From Rhizobium oryzicola (GTDB lineage Bacteria > Pseudomonadota > Alphaproteobacteria > Rhizobiales > Rhizobiaceae), in the NCBI RefSeq assembly GCF_030504645.1, contig NZ_JAUKWQ010000014.1, positions 1 through 64,000 on the forward strand: a stretch of DNA of 64,000 bases, given 5' to 3'. Position 1 is the first letter of the stretch. Every line of letters starts with the position of its first letter. The position numbers and the translations under genes are program-made. This document shows positions 18,063 to 27,383 of this stretch, one piece after another. A model generated the notes under the pieces. It was not told the DNA's origin. It was given only the letters and a program-made list of their open reading frames with translations, and did no database searches.

Positions 18063-19106
18063 GTGAAGCCGAAAATTGGCCTGAAGGATGTTGCCAAAGA
18101 TGCGGGCGTTTCTCTCAGCACTGCTTCCCACGCATTAAACGGCACCGCCCCCCTGACCGTTGAAGTGCGCGACCGTGTCATCGATTCGGCGCAGCGTCTT
18201 GGCTATCTCGAACGCAGGCGGACCCGCGCAACGATCGCAACGCTCAGAACCATCGTTCTTGCCATCACCAGCGACGCCGCGCCGCACAGTGACCTGAACC
18301 TCGTCAGCTGGACGATCCTGAACGGGCTGCGGCAGGAGTGCGAACGTCGTGGCATTCGAATTGTGCCCTTCGTCAGCGCTGGCAACCGCATTGACGGTAC
18401 GGACGTGCGCCGTCTGGCGCAGACGGAGAGTGTCGACGGCATCATTGTCCTGAACGACGATCATCCAGACCTTATTCGCACGCTTTCGCAAGGCAAGGTA
18501 CCGTTGGTGATCCTGAATGGCGAGGATCCCTCCATGTCGGTTGATACTGTCACCGGGGAGAACCGCTTTGGTTCCTGCCAGGGAATCGAGCATCTTCTAT
18601 CGCTCGGACATCGCCGCATTCTGCATCTGACCTGGAAGGGCCGCACAACCATTCGTCGTCGTTATGACGGCTATCTGGACGCCCATCTGGCGGCTGGTCT
18701 GCAGGCCCCGGTCGAACTGGTTCTGGAGGCTGCTGGCTATGAACCGGAAAAGGGCGAGCGTGCCATCGCCGAATTTCTCAAGCGGGAGCCAGACCTTCGC
18801 GGCGCAACAGCGATATTCTGTGCGGCCGACAATCTTGCCCTTGGCTGCATGAAGGCGCTCCAGGCGGCCGGTCTTCGTGTACCTGAAGACATCTCCGTTC
18901 TTGGTTTCGACAACATCATGCCGGGTGAATTCAGCACGCCGCCGCTCTCCACCGTGCAGATGCCCTCGGATCGTCTGGGGACCGCAGCCGTCAGCCTGCT
19001 GGAGCAGAAGCTGCTGAGCAATGACCCCTTGCGTCCGGCACACAGGCTTGAACTGGGATGCAAGCTGGTGCTGCGGGGAAGCACGGCGCCTCCCCGCCAG
19101 CGCTGA
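18063..19106 (+). CDS. LacI family transcriptional regulator of the pectin-oligosaccharide locus
   Basis: DNA-binding regulator of 347 residues from a GTG at 18063, chosen for the GGAGG ribosome site 5 bases upstream; an ATG at 18048 lacks one. The LacI helix-turn-helix is at the N-terminus (IGLKDVAKDAGVSLSTASHAL, residues about 4-24; hinge ends near 60). A periplasmic-binding-protein-like effector domain follows, ending with the usual DISVLGFDNIMPGEFSTPPLSTV segment near 280-302. It converges on the importer-hydrolase operon with no intergenic bases. By position it most likely controls that operon and the divergent binding-protein gene at 27460. Confidence 0.9.
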   Translation: MKPKIGLKDVAKDAGVSLSTASHALNGTAPLTVEVRDRVIDSAQRLGYLERRRTRATIATLRTIVLAITSDAAPHSDLNLVSWTILNGLRQECERRGIRIVPFVSAGNRIDGTDVRRLAQTESVDGIIVLNDDHPDLIRTLSQGKVPLVILNGEDPSMSVDTVTGENRFGSCQGIEHLLSLGHRRILHLTWKGRTTIRRRYDGYLDAHLAAGLQAPVELVLEAAGYEPEKGERAIAEFLKREPDLRGATAIFCAADNLALGCMKALQAAGLRVPEDISVLGFDNIMPGEFSTPPLSTVQMPSDRLGTAAVSLLEQKLLSNDPLRPAHRLELGCKLVLRGSTAPPRQR

Positions 19107-20165
19107 TTACTTCATGCCGGTGCCGGCAATGCCCGTCGTGATGTATTTCTGCAGGAACAGGAACACGACTGTGACAGGTGCAAGGCTGAGGAAGGTCATG
19201 GCGAGGATGTAATTCCACTGGACCGAGAACTCGCCCTGGAAGGAATTCAGGCCGACCTGCAGCGTGAAGTGGTCGCGGCTGCTCAGCACGATCAGAGGCC
19301 ATAGGAAATCGTTCCAGCGCCAGAGCACCGAGAAGATGGCGAGAACAGCCAGAGCCGGTGCCGTGAGCGGAAGAACAATGCGCCAGAAAATGCGGAACTC
19401 GCTGGCAGCATCGACGCGGGCCGCTTCGATCAATTCGTCGGGGATCGTCAACATGTACTGGCGAAGCAGGAACACGCCGGTGGGCGATGCAACGGTGGGT
19501 ATGATAATGCCCCAGAGATTGTCCACCAATCCGACGCCAACGACCACCAGATAGGCCGGCACCATGATGACGGTCAGCGGAATCATCAAAGTCGAGATGA
19601 TTAGCAGAAAAATCGCCTTCTCACCGCGAAACTTGTATTTCGACAGGGCAAAAGCCGCAAGCGCGTTCACGATCAGTGTCATCAAGGTCGCGACGACCGT
19701 CACGAACACAGAGTTCTTCAGGAACGTCAGGAAGTCAAAGCGCGTCAGCGGGTCTGTGAAGTTCTCCGTTGCGACCGTGAGACGCTGAACCTGAGTCATT
19801 TCCTTCACATCAACAGAGATAGGCGGACCAGGCTTATCCGGATCGACCATCTGCGCCTTCAAGCCGATGCGGCGCACCATAGCCATCTGCTTCTGCTGAC
19901 CGTCGATCGTCACGTTCCAAAGGCTGAGGGGCTGCTCAAAGCCGGGCACGGATTTCTGAACTGCAGCATGTGGCAGCAAGGACGGCGGGAAGCGCGTGAT
20001 TTCGGCGGCAGGCTTCAGTGACGATAGCCCCGCCCAGACGACAGGGATCAGCACGATCAAGGTGCCGCCAATGAGCCAGACCCATGACAGGATATCGGTG
20101 ATATCGATGCGGCCGGGCCGGCGGGTTCTGGTGAGAAATGCAATGGGATTGAGACCATTCGCCAT
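19107..20165 (-). CDS. sugar ABC transporter permease, MalG type, with a periplasmic insertion
   Basis: Inner-membrane permease of 352 residues, longer than the about 280 usual for MalG-type CUT1 subunits. The first membrane segment is at about 24-48. The extra length lies between it and the second segment, roughly 60-145. This hydrophilic stretch is predicted periplasmic and includes PPISVDVKEMTQVQRL. The EAA loop DELIEAARVDAAS is near 244-256. It is last in the operon, and its stop directly abuts the stop of the convergent LacI gene. The insertion could contact the binding protein (inference). Confidence 0.88.
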   Translation of the reverse strand: MANGLNPIAFLTRTRRPGRIDITDILSWVWLIGGTLIVLIPVVWAGLSSLKPAAEITRFPPSLLPHAAVQKSVPGFEQPLSLWNVTIDGQQKQMAMVRRIGLKAQMVDPDKPGPPISVDVKEMTQVQRLTVATENFTDPLTRFDFLTFLKNSVFVTVVATLMTLIVNALAAFALSKYKFRGEKAIFLLIISTLMIPLTVIMVPAYLVVVGVGLVDNLWGIIIPTVASPTGVFLLRQYMLTIPDELIEAARVDAASEFRIFWRIVLPLTAPALAVLAIFSVLWRWNDFLWPLIVLSSRDHFTLQVGLNSFQGEFSVQWNYILAMTFLSLAPVTVVFLFLQKYITTGIAGTGMK

Positions 20166-20168
20166 GGA

Positions 20169-21164
20169 TCAGGACTCCATCTTCTTGCCAAGCTTCAACT
20201 GCACGAGGGTGAGGCAAAGCAGCACCAGACCCATCAGGACCGAAGCGGCAGAGGCCAGACCAAAGAGACGCAAGTCGCTGCCGAAGGCCATCTGGTAAAT
20301 GTATTGCACGATGAAGCTGTTGGCCGTACCCGGACCGCCGCCATTGGTCAGAACCCAGGCTTCATCGAAAATTTGAACTGAGCGGATCATCAACAGAATC
20401 AGCACGACAAGCAGATTGGGAGCGAGAAGCGGCAAGGTGATGCGAAACAGGGTGCGCCGAGGAGATGCAGCGTCAATAGAAGCAGCCTCATACAGATCCT
20501 TGGGGATCGCCTGCAGGCCAGCCAGCAGGATCAGCGTGTAGAAGCCCATATGGCACCACACTGACACGACGACCACGAAAAAGCGTGACCAGCCAACTTC
20601 CAGCAGAAAGATTTCGGGAGGAACGCCCAGCATTTGCAGGAAGGCGTTCAAAAGCCCGTTGCGATCAAGGAACCACTTCCAGATCAAACCGATCACCACC
20701 GGTGAGAGTAGAACCGGATAAAAGAACATGGCGCGGAAGAAACCGCGACCGGCAATGGCGCGGTTGAGGATGAGCGCAGTGGTAAGCGCAACCAGCAGCG
20801 TTGCCGTCACATTGAAGCTGACGAACCACAACGTATTCCAGATCGCCGTCCAGAACAAAGACTCCTTGCAGCTGCCAGGCTCGAGATAGTTTTCGCAGCT
20901 CAGCAATTGCCGGAAATTATCAAACCCGACGAAAGGGCGCTCCGTCACGAAGAGCCCAGTGCCTCCCGTGAAGGCATAGCCAACCGCGATGGCGATCGGC
21001 AAAAACGTAAAGATACCGAACAGGACAAGATTGGGGGCGAGAAAGAGATAGGGCATGCGCTTGCGCCCCATCAGCCGTTCGAAGCCATTGATGGGAGCTT
21101 CGACAATGGACATCACACCGTCCAGCAACCGATCTCCCAATGACGAGATGCTTCTGGCCGCCAT
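20169..21164 (-). CDS. sugar ABC transporter permease, MalF type
   Basis: Inner-membrane permease of 331 residues with an amphipathic N-terminus (about 1-35) before the first membrane segment (about 40-62). The EAA loop KDLYEAASIDAAS is near 222-234. It overlaps the ATPase stop by one base (TAATG) and ends 3 bases before the MalG-type gene. It forms the channel with the 19107-20165 product. Context suggests import of pectin-derived oligosaccharides. Confidence 0.9.
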   Translation of the reverse strand: MAARSISSLGDRLLDGVMSIVEAPINGFERLMGRKRMPYLFLAPNLVLFGIFTFLPIAIAVGYAFTGGTGLFVTERPFVGFDNFRQLLSCENYLEPGSCKESLFWTAIWNTLWFVSFNVTATLLVALTTALILNRAIAGRGFFRAMFFYPVLLSPVVIGLIWKWFLDRNGLLNAFLQMLGVPPEIFLLEVGWSRFFVVVVSVWCHMGFYTLILLAGLQAIPKDLYEAASIDAASPRRTLFRITLPLLAPNLLVVLILLMIRSVQIFDEAWVLTNGGGPGTANSFIVQYIYQMAFGSDLRLFGLASAASVLMGLVLLCLTLVQLKLGKKMES

Positions 21165-22270
21165 TACGCGACCCTCCGCACTTCACCGAAATTTGGAACT
21201 GCCAGGCTCGTCTGCGGATCAAAGACATGCAGACGACCTTCAGCCGGCGCGATCGTCAGCCGCTCACCGACCTGCGGTGCGAAATGCCCCGGCTGATGAA
21301 TGATGACCTGCTCGCTCTGCCCTTCAAGCGTGCCGTAGACGTAGGTCTCCGTACCCAGGCTTTCGTAATACTGCACGATGAACGGCAGACCTTGGGAGGA
21401 CACCTTGAAATGGGCCGGACGCACGCCGGCCAGGACCGGCTGCCCATCCGAAACGCTTGAGGGATCAACCTTCGCAGTGAGATACTGGGCATAACCGAGA
21501 TCGATTACCACCCCTTCTGCACTGCGCGACACCACCTTGCCCTTGAAGATATTCATGCGCGGCGAACCGAGGAAGCCCGCGACGAACAGGTTGCGCGGAT
21601 GATCGAAAAGATCCAGTGGGCTACCGACCTGCTCGATACGGCCGGCATTCAGCACTACGATCTTGTCGGCCATCGTCATGGCTTCCACCTGATCGTGCGT
21701 CACGTAGATCATGGTGGTCTTGATGTCGCGGTGCAGCTTGGTGATTTCCGCGCGCGTCTGAACACGCAGCGCCGCATCAAGGTTCGACAGTGGCTCATCG
21801 AAGAGGAAGATGTCCGGCTCGCGTACGATAGCTCGGCCAATGGCGACGCGCTGGCGTTGACCGCCGGATAGCTGGCGCGGCTTGCGCTCCAGATAGGGTT
21901 CAATGGCCAGCATGCGCGCAGCTTCAGCAATGCGGCTTTCAATCTCTTCGCGCTTGAAGCGCAGGTTTTCCAGGCCGAAGGCCAGGTTCTTGCGCACGCT
22001 CATATGCGGATAAAGCGCATAGGACTGGAAGACCATCGCGATCTTGCGTTCTGCCGGTGAGAGCTGGCGCACATCGCGACCGCTCATGTCGATGCCGCCC
22101 GACGTGATATCTTCGAGACCCGCGATCACCCGCAGAAGCGTCGATTTTCCGCAGCCGGAAGGGCCGACGAACACGACGAATTCGCCGTCCTCGATGGTCA
22201 GGTTGATGTCGTGCAACACGGCGAGCGCGCCGTATGCCTTGTTCAAATTGGTGAGTTTCAAATCTCCCAT
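21164..22270 (-). CDS. sugar ABC transporter ATP-binding protein
   Basis: ATPase of 368 residues, CUT1/UgpC-MsmX type. Walker A GPSGCGKST is at 36-44, Q-loop MVFQSYALYPHM near 79-90, LSGGQ near 136-140, IFLFDEP near 156-162 and H-loop VTHDQVEAM near 191-199. A TOBE-containing C-terminal part starts near 235. It closely resembles the ATPase at 279-1406 and the one at 54740. It sits between the glycoside hydrolase genes and the permeases of the same operon. Confidence 0.93.
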   Translation of the reverse strand: MGDLKLTNLNKAYGALAVLHDINLTIEDGEFVVFVGPSGCGKSTLLRVIAGLEDITSGGIDMSGRDVRQLSPAERKIAMVFQSYALYPHMSVRKNLAFGLENLRFKREEIESRIAEAARMLAIEPYLERKPRQLSGGQRQRVAIGRAIVREPDIFLFDEPLSNLDAALRVQTRAEITKLHRDIKTTMIYVTHDQVEAMTMADKIVVLNAGRIEQVGSPLDLFDHPRNLFVAGFLGSPRMNIFKGKVVSRSAEGVVIDLGYAQYLTAKVDPSSVSDGQPVLAGVRPAHFKVSSQGLPFIVQYYESLGTETYVYGTLEGQSEQVIIHQPGHFAPQVGERLTIAPAEGRLHVFDPQTSLAVPNFGEVRRVA

Positions 22271-22287
22271 GCCCTGCTCCTGTCAGG

Positions 22288-23622
22288 TCAATTTACATAT
22301 TCCACGACCTCGCGGGCATTGAAGCCAGCGGGCAGTGGAGCGGGTCGTTCGACCCGAACGTCAGTGAGGGCGAGCTTCTCGACGCCCGTATGGAATAGCG
22401 CTGGCATGCCGCCTGGATAATCTTCCAGTCCCACCACCTTACCATCGGCACCACGCGTCCAGGCATTGGCGCGTCCTGCTGCCTCCTTGCTGGGGGCAAG
22501 GTCGGCGTTGGTGGGACGAAGATCATAACGCAGACCTGTTCCGAGCGGACCGGCGACTTGGCGAACCTGTATATTGCGAAGCGCGACGTTGCGAATACCG
22601 GCCTTCGATATGGAAATCAGCGTCATCGCGCCTTCCATCGAGCCGGTGATATCTTCAACTATGAGGTTTTCCACAGAACCGGCCTGCTTTTCCGGCCGGC
22701 GATCGATGACGGTGACCGTCAATGCCTCGCCTGATCCCCAGAAGCCATCCGGCGTTTCATGGCAGTCGAGCGCGATCCGCGAGAAGCGGATATTGGAGAA
22801 GCGTCCACCGTCACGCGAGAACACTCCGAGACCCCGGTTAGACTCGCGCACATCACAATCTTCGAACACGACATTGGTGAAGTCGCCATGCGACTCAGTG
22901 CCAAGTTTCAGAGCGCAACTCTTGCTGATCACGGCGCAGCGACGCACAAGGATGTTTTCGCAGCGCCCGATCGCCTGCCCGCTCGGTCCGATGCTGGTCT
23001 TGAGGCAGATGCCGTCATCGGCGGTCGCAATATCACAGTCCTCAATGAGCACCTGCCGGCAGGCATCCAACACCATGCCGTCCGTGTTCGGCATGCGCAA
23101 ATTGTTGCGCACCTGAACCCCGCGGACGCTCACTCGTTCGCAGTTCACGAAATGCAGCGTCCACATCGGCGAATTGCTGACTTGGAGATTTTCGACACGC
23201 ACCGACTGGCATGATTCCAGCACAAGAACGCGCGGGCGGTATTCCGCCGGGACAAAAACGCCAACGGTCTCGTCATCGCCAGTGATGAAGGCATCTCCCC
23301 CCGCATCGATCAGGCCCGGGCCCGTCAGCGCAATATCGACAGCGTCGCGCGCGACAATCATGCCGCGGTCAGACTTTTCTGCGATGACATCCACCGTGGT
23401 ATGGCCATAGGCCTCATACTCAGGCAGCGGCCGCAGAATAGCGCCTTCCGCCAAGTGAAGTTCTACCCCGGACCGCAGATGCAACCCGCGCGTCATATGA
23501 TTGCCGGCAAGAAGTGCAACCCGGCCGCCACCTGCCTGCGATACCTGGTCAATGGCTGTCTGGATAACCTGCGTTTCCTCGCGTTCGAGGGGCTGTATCA
23601 GACGGACGATCTTATCGGTCAT
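22288..23622 (-). CDS. intracellular GH28-like polygalacturonase / rhamnogalacturonidase
   Basis: Right-handed beta-helix enzyme of 444 residues. The GH28 catalytic landmarks are present: NTD (179-181), DD in ADDGICLK (202-203) and a histidine motif GTESHGD (241-247). There is no signal peptide, so it should act in the cytoplasm on imported oligogalacturonides or rhamnogalacturonides. Its ATG overlaps the stop of the GH105-like gene by 4 bases. The pairing of GH28 and GH105 enzymes with an importer is typical of pectin-fragment utilisation. The exact linkage cleaved cannot be told from sequence alone. Confidence 0.85.
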   Translation of the reverse strand: MTDKIVRLIQPLEREETQVIQTAIDQVSQAGGGRVALLAGNHMTRGLHLRSGVELHLAEGAILRPLPEYEAYGHTTVDVIAEKSDRGMIVARDAVDIALTGPGLIDAGGDAFITGDDETVGVFVPAEYRPRVLVLESCQSVRVENLQVSNSPMWTLHFVNCERVSVRGVQVRNNLRMPNTDGMVLDACRQVLIEDCDIATADDGICLKTSIGPSGQAIGRCENILVRRCAVISKSCALKLGTESHGDFTNVVFEDCDVRESNRGLGVFSRDGGRFSNIRFSRIALDCHETPDGFWGSGEALTVTVIDRRPEKQAGSVENLIVEDITGSMEGAMTLISISKAGIRNVALRNIQVRQVAGPLGTGLRYDLRPTNADLAPSKEAAGRANAWTRGADGKVVGLEDYPGGMPALFHTGVEKLALTDVRVERPAPLPAGFNAREVVEYVN

Positions 23623-24716
23623 GCCTTGCCCTCATTTTGCAACAGCACTTCCGTCAGCAACAGCATCGTCAATGCCTGCCCATAAGGTGTCGGAAGGTTT
23701 GGAATGCGGCGATAGAATTCGAGGTCATGCCCCATTGCAGTGCCGTCCGAAACGCCGTGAACAACACCTTCGCCATCGATCTGTTCAAGGACGGCGGCCA
23801 GCGCACGCTCAGCGTGGATGCGATCTTCTGCCGGCAACAGGCCGGCCGCCACTCCACGCAGGATGCCATAGGCAAAGCCGGCAGTCGCGGAGGTTTCGAC
23901 AGGTGAAGTCGGATCGTCCAGCAAGGTGTGGAAGAGGCCATCCGGGCGCTGAAGCGACTTCAGGCTGCGAACCTGGCTTGCCAGCACATTCGTGAGGAAC
24001 CGTTTGTCCTTTTCATCGAGATCAGGAACGAGCGAAAAGAGTTCAGGGATCGCGACGGTAATCCAGGCATTGCCCCGGCCCCAGAAGGCCTTGGCAAAGT
24101 TGTGGCGACCAACGAAAGTCCAGCCATGATACCAGAGCCCGGTTACCGGATCCGACAGATAACGGGTGTGCACCATGAACTGGTACACGGCTTCGTCCAC
24201 CCAGTCCTTGCGGCCGAAATGTGCGCCTGCGCGCGCAAGGAAGAGGGCCGCCATGAACAGCGTATCATCCCAAAGCTCACCCTCGTTCAGGCGCTCCTTG
24301 ACCACGTGCTGGAAACCGCCGTCTTCAGTCTTCGGCAAATTGTGGACCAACCAATCCGCCCAATCCATCACAAGATCACGAAAATCGGGCCGGTCCACAT
24401 GCTCAATGAGAATGGCGAGCGGCAACATGGGAGCCGAACTGTTGATCTGCCGGGGCGGAATTCCGCGCTTGATCTGCCAGCTGTACCAATCGACCAGGTC
24501 GTTGATCGCACGACGATCATTGGCGGCGATGGCACGGCGCAGGAAGCCATAAAGGCCGACACCCACTTCCCAATCCCATTCGTCGAACTGGATGCCGCCG
24601 GTCGGTCCGGCGTCGACCAGACCTTCCTTGATACCCTTCAATCGGCTGAAAGCTGCGGCAACATTGTCGATCGTCTGCTGCAGATTGGGGCTTCCGGCTT
24701 TGGTTATGGAATCCAT
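23619..24716 (-). CDS. GH105-like unsaturated rhamnogalacturonyl hydrolase
   Basis: Alpha/alpha-barrel hydrolase of 365 residues. It removes the unsaturated uronic acid left at the non-reducing end by pectin or rhamnogalacturonan lyases. Family landmarks are WDWEVGVGLYG (about 47-57), the catalytic-region WDDTLFMA (149-156), WYHGW (195-199) and WGRGNAW (212-218). There is no signal peptide, so it is cytoplasmic. It begins with a GAGGAG ribosome site 28 bases after the 840-residue protein gene and is coupled to the GH28-like gene by a 4-base overlap. Relation to YteR/YesR is by motif recognition. Confidence 0.87.
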   Translation of the reverse strand: MDSITKAGSPNLQQTIDNVAAAFSRLKGIKEGLVDAGPTGGIQFDEWDWEVGVGLYGFLRRAIAANDRRAINDLVDWYSWQIKRGIPPRQINSSAPMLPLAILIEHVDRPDFRDLVMDWADWLVHNLPKTEDGGFQHVVKERLNEGELWDDTLFMAALFLARAGAHFGRKDWVDEAVYQFMVHTRYLSDPVTGLWYHGWTFVGRHNFAKAFWGRGNAWITVAIPELFSLVPDLDEKDKRFLTNVLASQVRSLKSLQRPDGLFHTLLDDPTSPVETSATAGFAYGILRGVAAGLLPAEDRIHAERALAAVLEQIDGEGVVHGVSDGTAMGHDLEFYRRIPNLPTPYGQALTMLLLTEVLLQNEGKA

Positions 24717-24743
24717 TCTTAACTGCTCCTCAGTATTTGAGAA

Positions 24744-27266
24744 TTACGTATAAAAGGGGCGTGCAGCATTGCTGTCGGCCGCCGCGCTGTCATAGGTTAT
24801 TGAAGGTTCCGGCTGCTCATGCCGGAAAGGTTGCCGCACGCCGCCCACCTTGAAAGAACCGTCATAGAGAAGCTCAAGGCTCTCGCGTCCGGGTGGCGTC
24901 AGCACCAAGCGCTTGGTTTGGGCATCAAACTGCACATCCGTACTCAAAACGCGGTTTCTAAATGCTGTGAACGCTTGGGCGTCACCGGCACCAACGACGG
25001 CCGCCCACCCCACCAGATCTCCGGGTGAACGCGCTTCTCGCCCTGCGGTCGGACCTTCCGGCACCATCTCCAGGCCGTTGCTGGCATAGAGCGCCGTATA
25101 GCCCCGGCCGGAGCGCGCGATCAGCCAATTTCCCTCAAGGATCACCTCATCCAGACCGTCGCGTCCAAGATAGGCATGTGTCCAATCGATTCGTGCACCC
25201 GCCGCATCTGAAATCAGAAGAGCAACATCCCGGTATTGCTGCACCCTTGGCAGGATACCGCTGCCCGCCCAATAGGATGGGCGCTGCGTACCCCAAGGGT
25301 CATCCTCACCCGGATGATTGATCCAAAGTCTTGCCATGGGGTGCCCGGCAAGACGCACATCCAGTACATGCTGCTGATGTCCCTTGCGCCCTGTCTTGTG
25401 GTCGACGACCGTCGAAAGCTGCGAGGCTTCGGTCTTGAAAAGCACAAGCTTGCCAGCTTCCAGTCCCTGGGTATAGCGTGCCTCGATCGAACGATCCGGG
25501 GCCAAGGCAGCGAACTCCTTAAACGCGGGCGGAGGAGTGTAATCGCTGGCGCAGAACATCGGCAGCGAGGCTACGCCGCCGTTCAACCATCCATGTCCGA
25601 ACGCCACCTGTGCAAAAGGAGCGAGTTCTGTGAGCGGACCTGCCCGCAACTCCTTATCATAGGCACGACCTTGCGACCCGGCGGGAACACCGGCCAAGGT
25701 GTGAAGCGCAACCATCTGGAAAATAAGGTCGAGTTGATGGCGCGCGCGCGCTGCAATCGCATCATCCGCCCAATGTTCAAGTGCCAACAACCCGATGAAA
25801 TCGACAGGATAGTAGGCGGCGGAGTTCCACTCCGCCAAGCCATGCGCCTCTACCGCATCAAACCAGCGGGCAAGGCGCTGCCTCGCCAACGCCGCCTGCT
25901 GGCGGCCCGTTCTGCCCGATGCCGTAAACACGGAGTCAGGCAGCAATTGGCCAGCAATCAACTGGCTCGTGTGGAAGCAGAGAACGTGGTTCTCGCTCCA
26001 AAACCACATCACATCATTGCCCGGCTCATCGACCCAGTAGCGGTAGTTCAGCACGGATTGTTCGATCCGCTCCACCATTTCGGCCGGCAGATGTTCGCGA
26101 TATGCACCGAGCAACCAAAGCAACGGTACCATCGAGAAGTCAGAGCAATCATCGCGGCGATCAATGGAAGCGAGCGTCGCATCGACAATCGCGTCACGCG
26201 CCAACGGCTCCACTTCACCGCTCGCAACCATTGCAAGCACTCGACCGATGCGCGGTGCGCCATGCCGGGCGCTAAAGGAAAGCGCCGCCTTCTTTCGCTC
26301 AGCGAGGCTGGCATGTCCTGGAAGGGGCTTCAGGTCGGACAGGAAAGCAGCGTCCAGGTTTCGGGTAACACTTCCAGTGCCGGAGCCGATCGTCAGCCGG
26401 ATGCCATGGTAACCATCTGGCAAGCCGATGACTTCCGGGAAGGCAAGAGAGCCCTGATCCGCCTGCAACACTGCCTTGGCACGCGCCAGAACGGCCTTGT
26501 CATGGCCATGGCTATAGATCTCGACGGTGACAGGCAGGGGCTCGCCTCCCCCTTGATCAAAGACCAATTCCAGCGGCGTCCCGACAAACACGTCTCGCGA
26601 CGGACGCACCGTCCTCGCAAGTGCTTCAAGCCTTCTAACTTCCTCACCATCCAGCGCGACCGGCAACACCACAGTGAGGGGCGCTTCGTCGGTCAGTTCC
26701 AATTCGAAGAACCAGATCGTATCTCGCTCCGCGAGATCCTCAGTCAGGAGCAGGACATCGTTATCGCCAGCGCGGAGAGCGAGACGGATACTCGTCGCAC
26801 TTTCGGTATTACGCTTGAACGGTTCGAAGCGAACTTGCTCCTCTCCGTTTACCCAGATGCGAACACCCCCGCATGTCTTCAATGTGAAATTGGCTTCCCG
26901 CGCTTCGTCAGCCCGAAATGTACCGCGCAACCATCGACTGACATGGGTCGGCACATGCCAGAAATGGGTAAACTCGACGCGGCGGTTGGAGCCGGGAAGA
27001 TTGAGAGAGGCCGGCACCCAGTCCAAGGAAGGAACAATCGACCTTCCAACCATGGTTGCCCAGAAGGCCTTTCGGCACGGAAGGTCACCGACATCCACGA
27101 AGCCGTTGATAAATCGGTAATCCACGCGATCTTCCGCGAGTGCCGGTTCGCCTGGAAAGTCATTGGCCGTCAAGCCAGACACAGTCCACGCCGTCACCGT
27201 ACCACCCTGCAGAACAGTGTAGGTCGGGTCACCATGAGGTGTGCGGGTTGGGGTCATGTGCTCCAT
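24744..27266 (-). CDS. 840-residue protein of unrecognised family in the pectin locus
   Basis: First gene of the minus-strand operon; the ATG follows GGGAGG by 7 bases. I do not recognise its family. Residues about 90-200 look like a beta-sandwich with a GGVRIWVNGEEQ motif, as seen in sugar-binding domains attached to glycosidases. Residues about 320-600 are helix-rich, with repeated aromatic and acidic motifs including YRYWVDEPGNDVMWFWSENH (409-428) and HTSQLIAGQ (432-440), which suggests an alpha/alpha toroid. About 600-840 is again beta-rich. There is no signal peptide. Alpha/alpha toroid plus beta-sandwich is the build of several polysaccharide lyases and hydrolases, so a cytoplasmic carbohydrate-active enzyme is likely. 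WSENH is the best candidate active-site motif (inference). Confidence 0.8.
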   Translation of the reverse strand: MEHMTPTRTPHGDPTYTVLQGGTVTAWTVSGLTANDFPGEPALAEDRVDYRFINGFVDVGDLPCRKAFWATMVGRSIVPSLDWVPASLNLPGSNRRVEFTHFWHVPTHVSRWLRGTFRADEAREANFTLKTCGGVRIWVNGEEQVRFEPFKRNTESATSIRLALRAGDNDVLLLTEDLAERDTIWFFELELTDEAPLTVVLPVALDGEEVRRLEALARTVRPSRDVFVGTPLELVFDQGGGEPLPVTVEIYSHGHDKAVLARAKAVLQADQGSLAFPEVIGLPDGYHGIRLTIGSGTGSVTRNLDAAFLSDLKPLPGHASLAERKKAALSFSARHGAPRIGRVLAMVASGEVEPLARDAIVDATLASIDRRDDCSDFSMVPLLWLLGAYREHLPAEMVERIEQSVLNYRYWVDEPGNDVMWFWSENHVLCFHTSQLIAGQLLPDSVFTASGRTGRQQAALARQRLARWFDAVEAHGLAEWNSAAYYPVDFIGLLALEHWADDAIAARARHQLDLIFQMVALHTLAGVPAGSQGRAYDKELRAGPLTELAPFAQVAFGHGWLNGGVASLPMFCASDYTPPPAFKEFAALAPDRSIEARYTQGLEAGKLVLFKTEASQLSTVVDHKTGRKGHQQHVLDVRLAGHPMARLWINHPGEDDPWGTQRPSYWAGSGILPRVQQYRDVALLISDAAGARIDWTHAYLGRDGLDEVILEGNWLIARSGRGYTALYASNGLEMVPEGPTAGREARSPGDLVGWAAVVGAGDAQAFTAFRNRVLSTDVQFDAQTKRLVLTPPGRESLELLYDGSFKVGGVRQPFRHEQPEPSITYDSAAADSNAARPFYT

Positions 27267-27289
27267 GAGACCGCCTCCCTTCGATCAAA

Positions 27290-27303
27290 TGAAATATTTT
27301 TCA
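27290..27303. promoter_or_regulatory. palindrome TGAAA-N4-TTTCA, candidate LacI-type operator
   Basis: A 14-base palindrome lies 24 bases before the ATG of the 840-residue protein gene, in the leftward promoter region. Length and symmetry fit a LacI-family operator, though the usual central CG is absent. Confidence 0.4.
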
Positions 27304-27360
27304 TATTAAGCCTTCGTGGGTGCAAAATCCGCATAAGGCTCGATTTGGCGCGAGAAAACA

Positions 27361-27383
27361 GCTTGACGTTTTGAATGTCAAGC
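27361..27383. promoter_or_regulatory. inverted repeat GCTTGAC-N9-GTCAAGC
   Basis: Perfect 7-base arms lie in the middle of the divergent promoter region, 77 bases before the binding-protein ATG. The left arm contains TTGACG, a good -35 match, so a bound regulator would cover the rightward promoter. The binding protein is unknown; the LacI-type product of 18063-19106 is the natural candidate. Confidence 0.4.

Noticed and set aside
25236..27374. Plus-strand open frame of 712 codons opposite the 840-residue gene
   Set aside because: Same shadow effect. The minus-strand frame has a good ribosome site, operon packing and protein-like composition; the plus-strand one has none of these.
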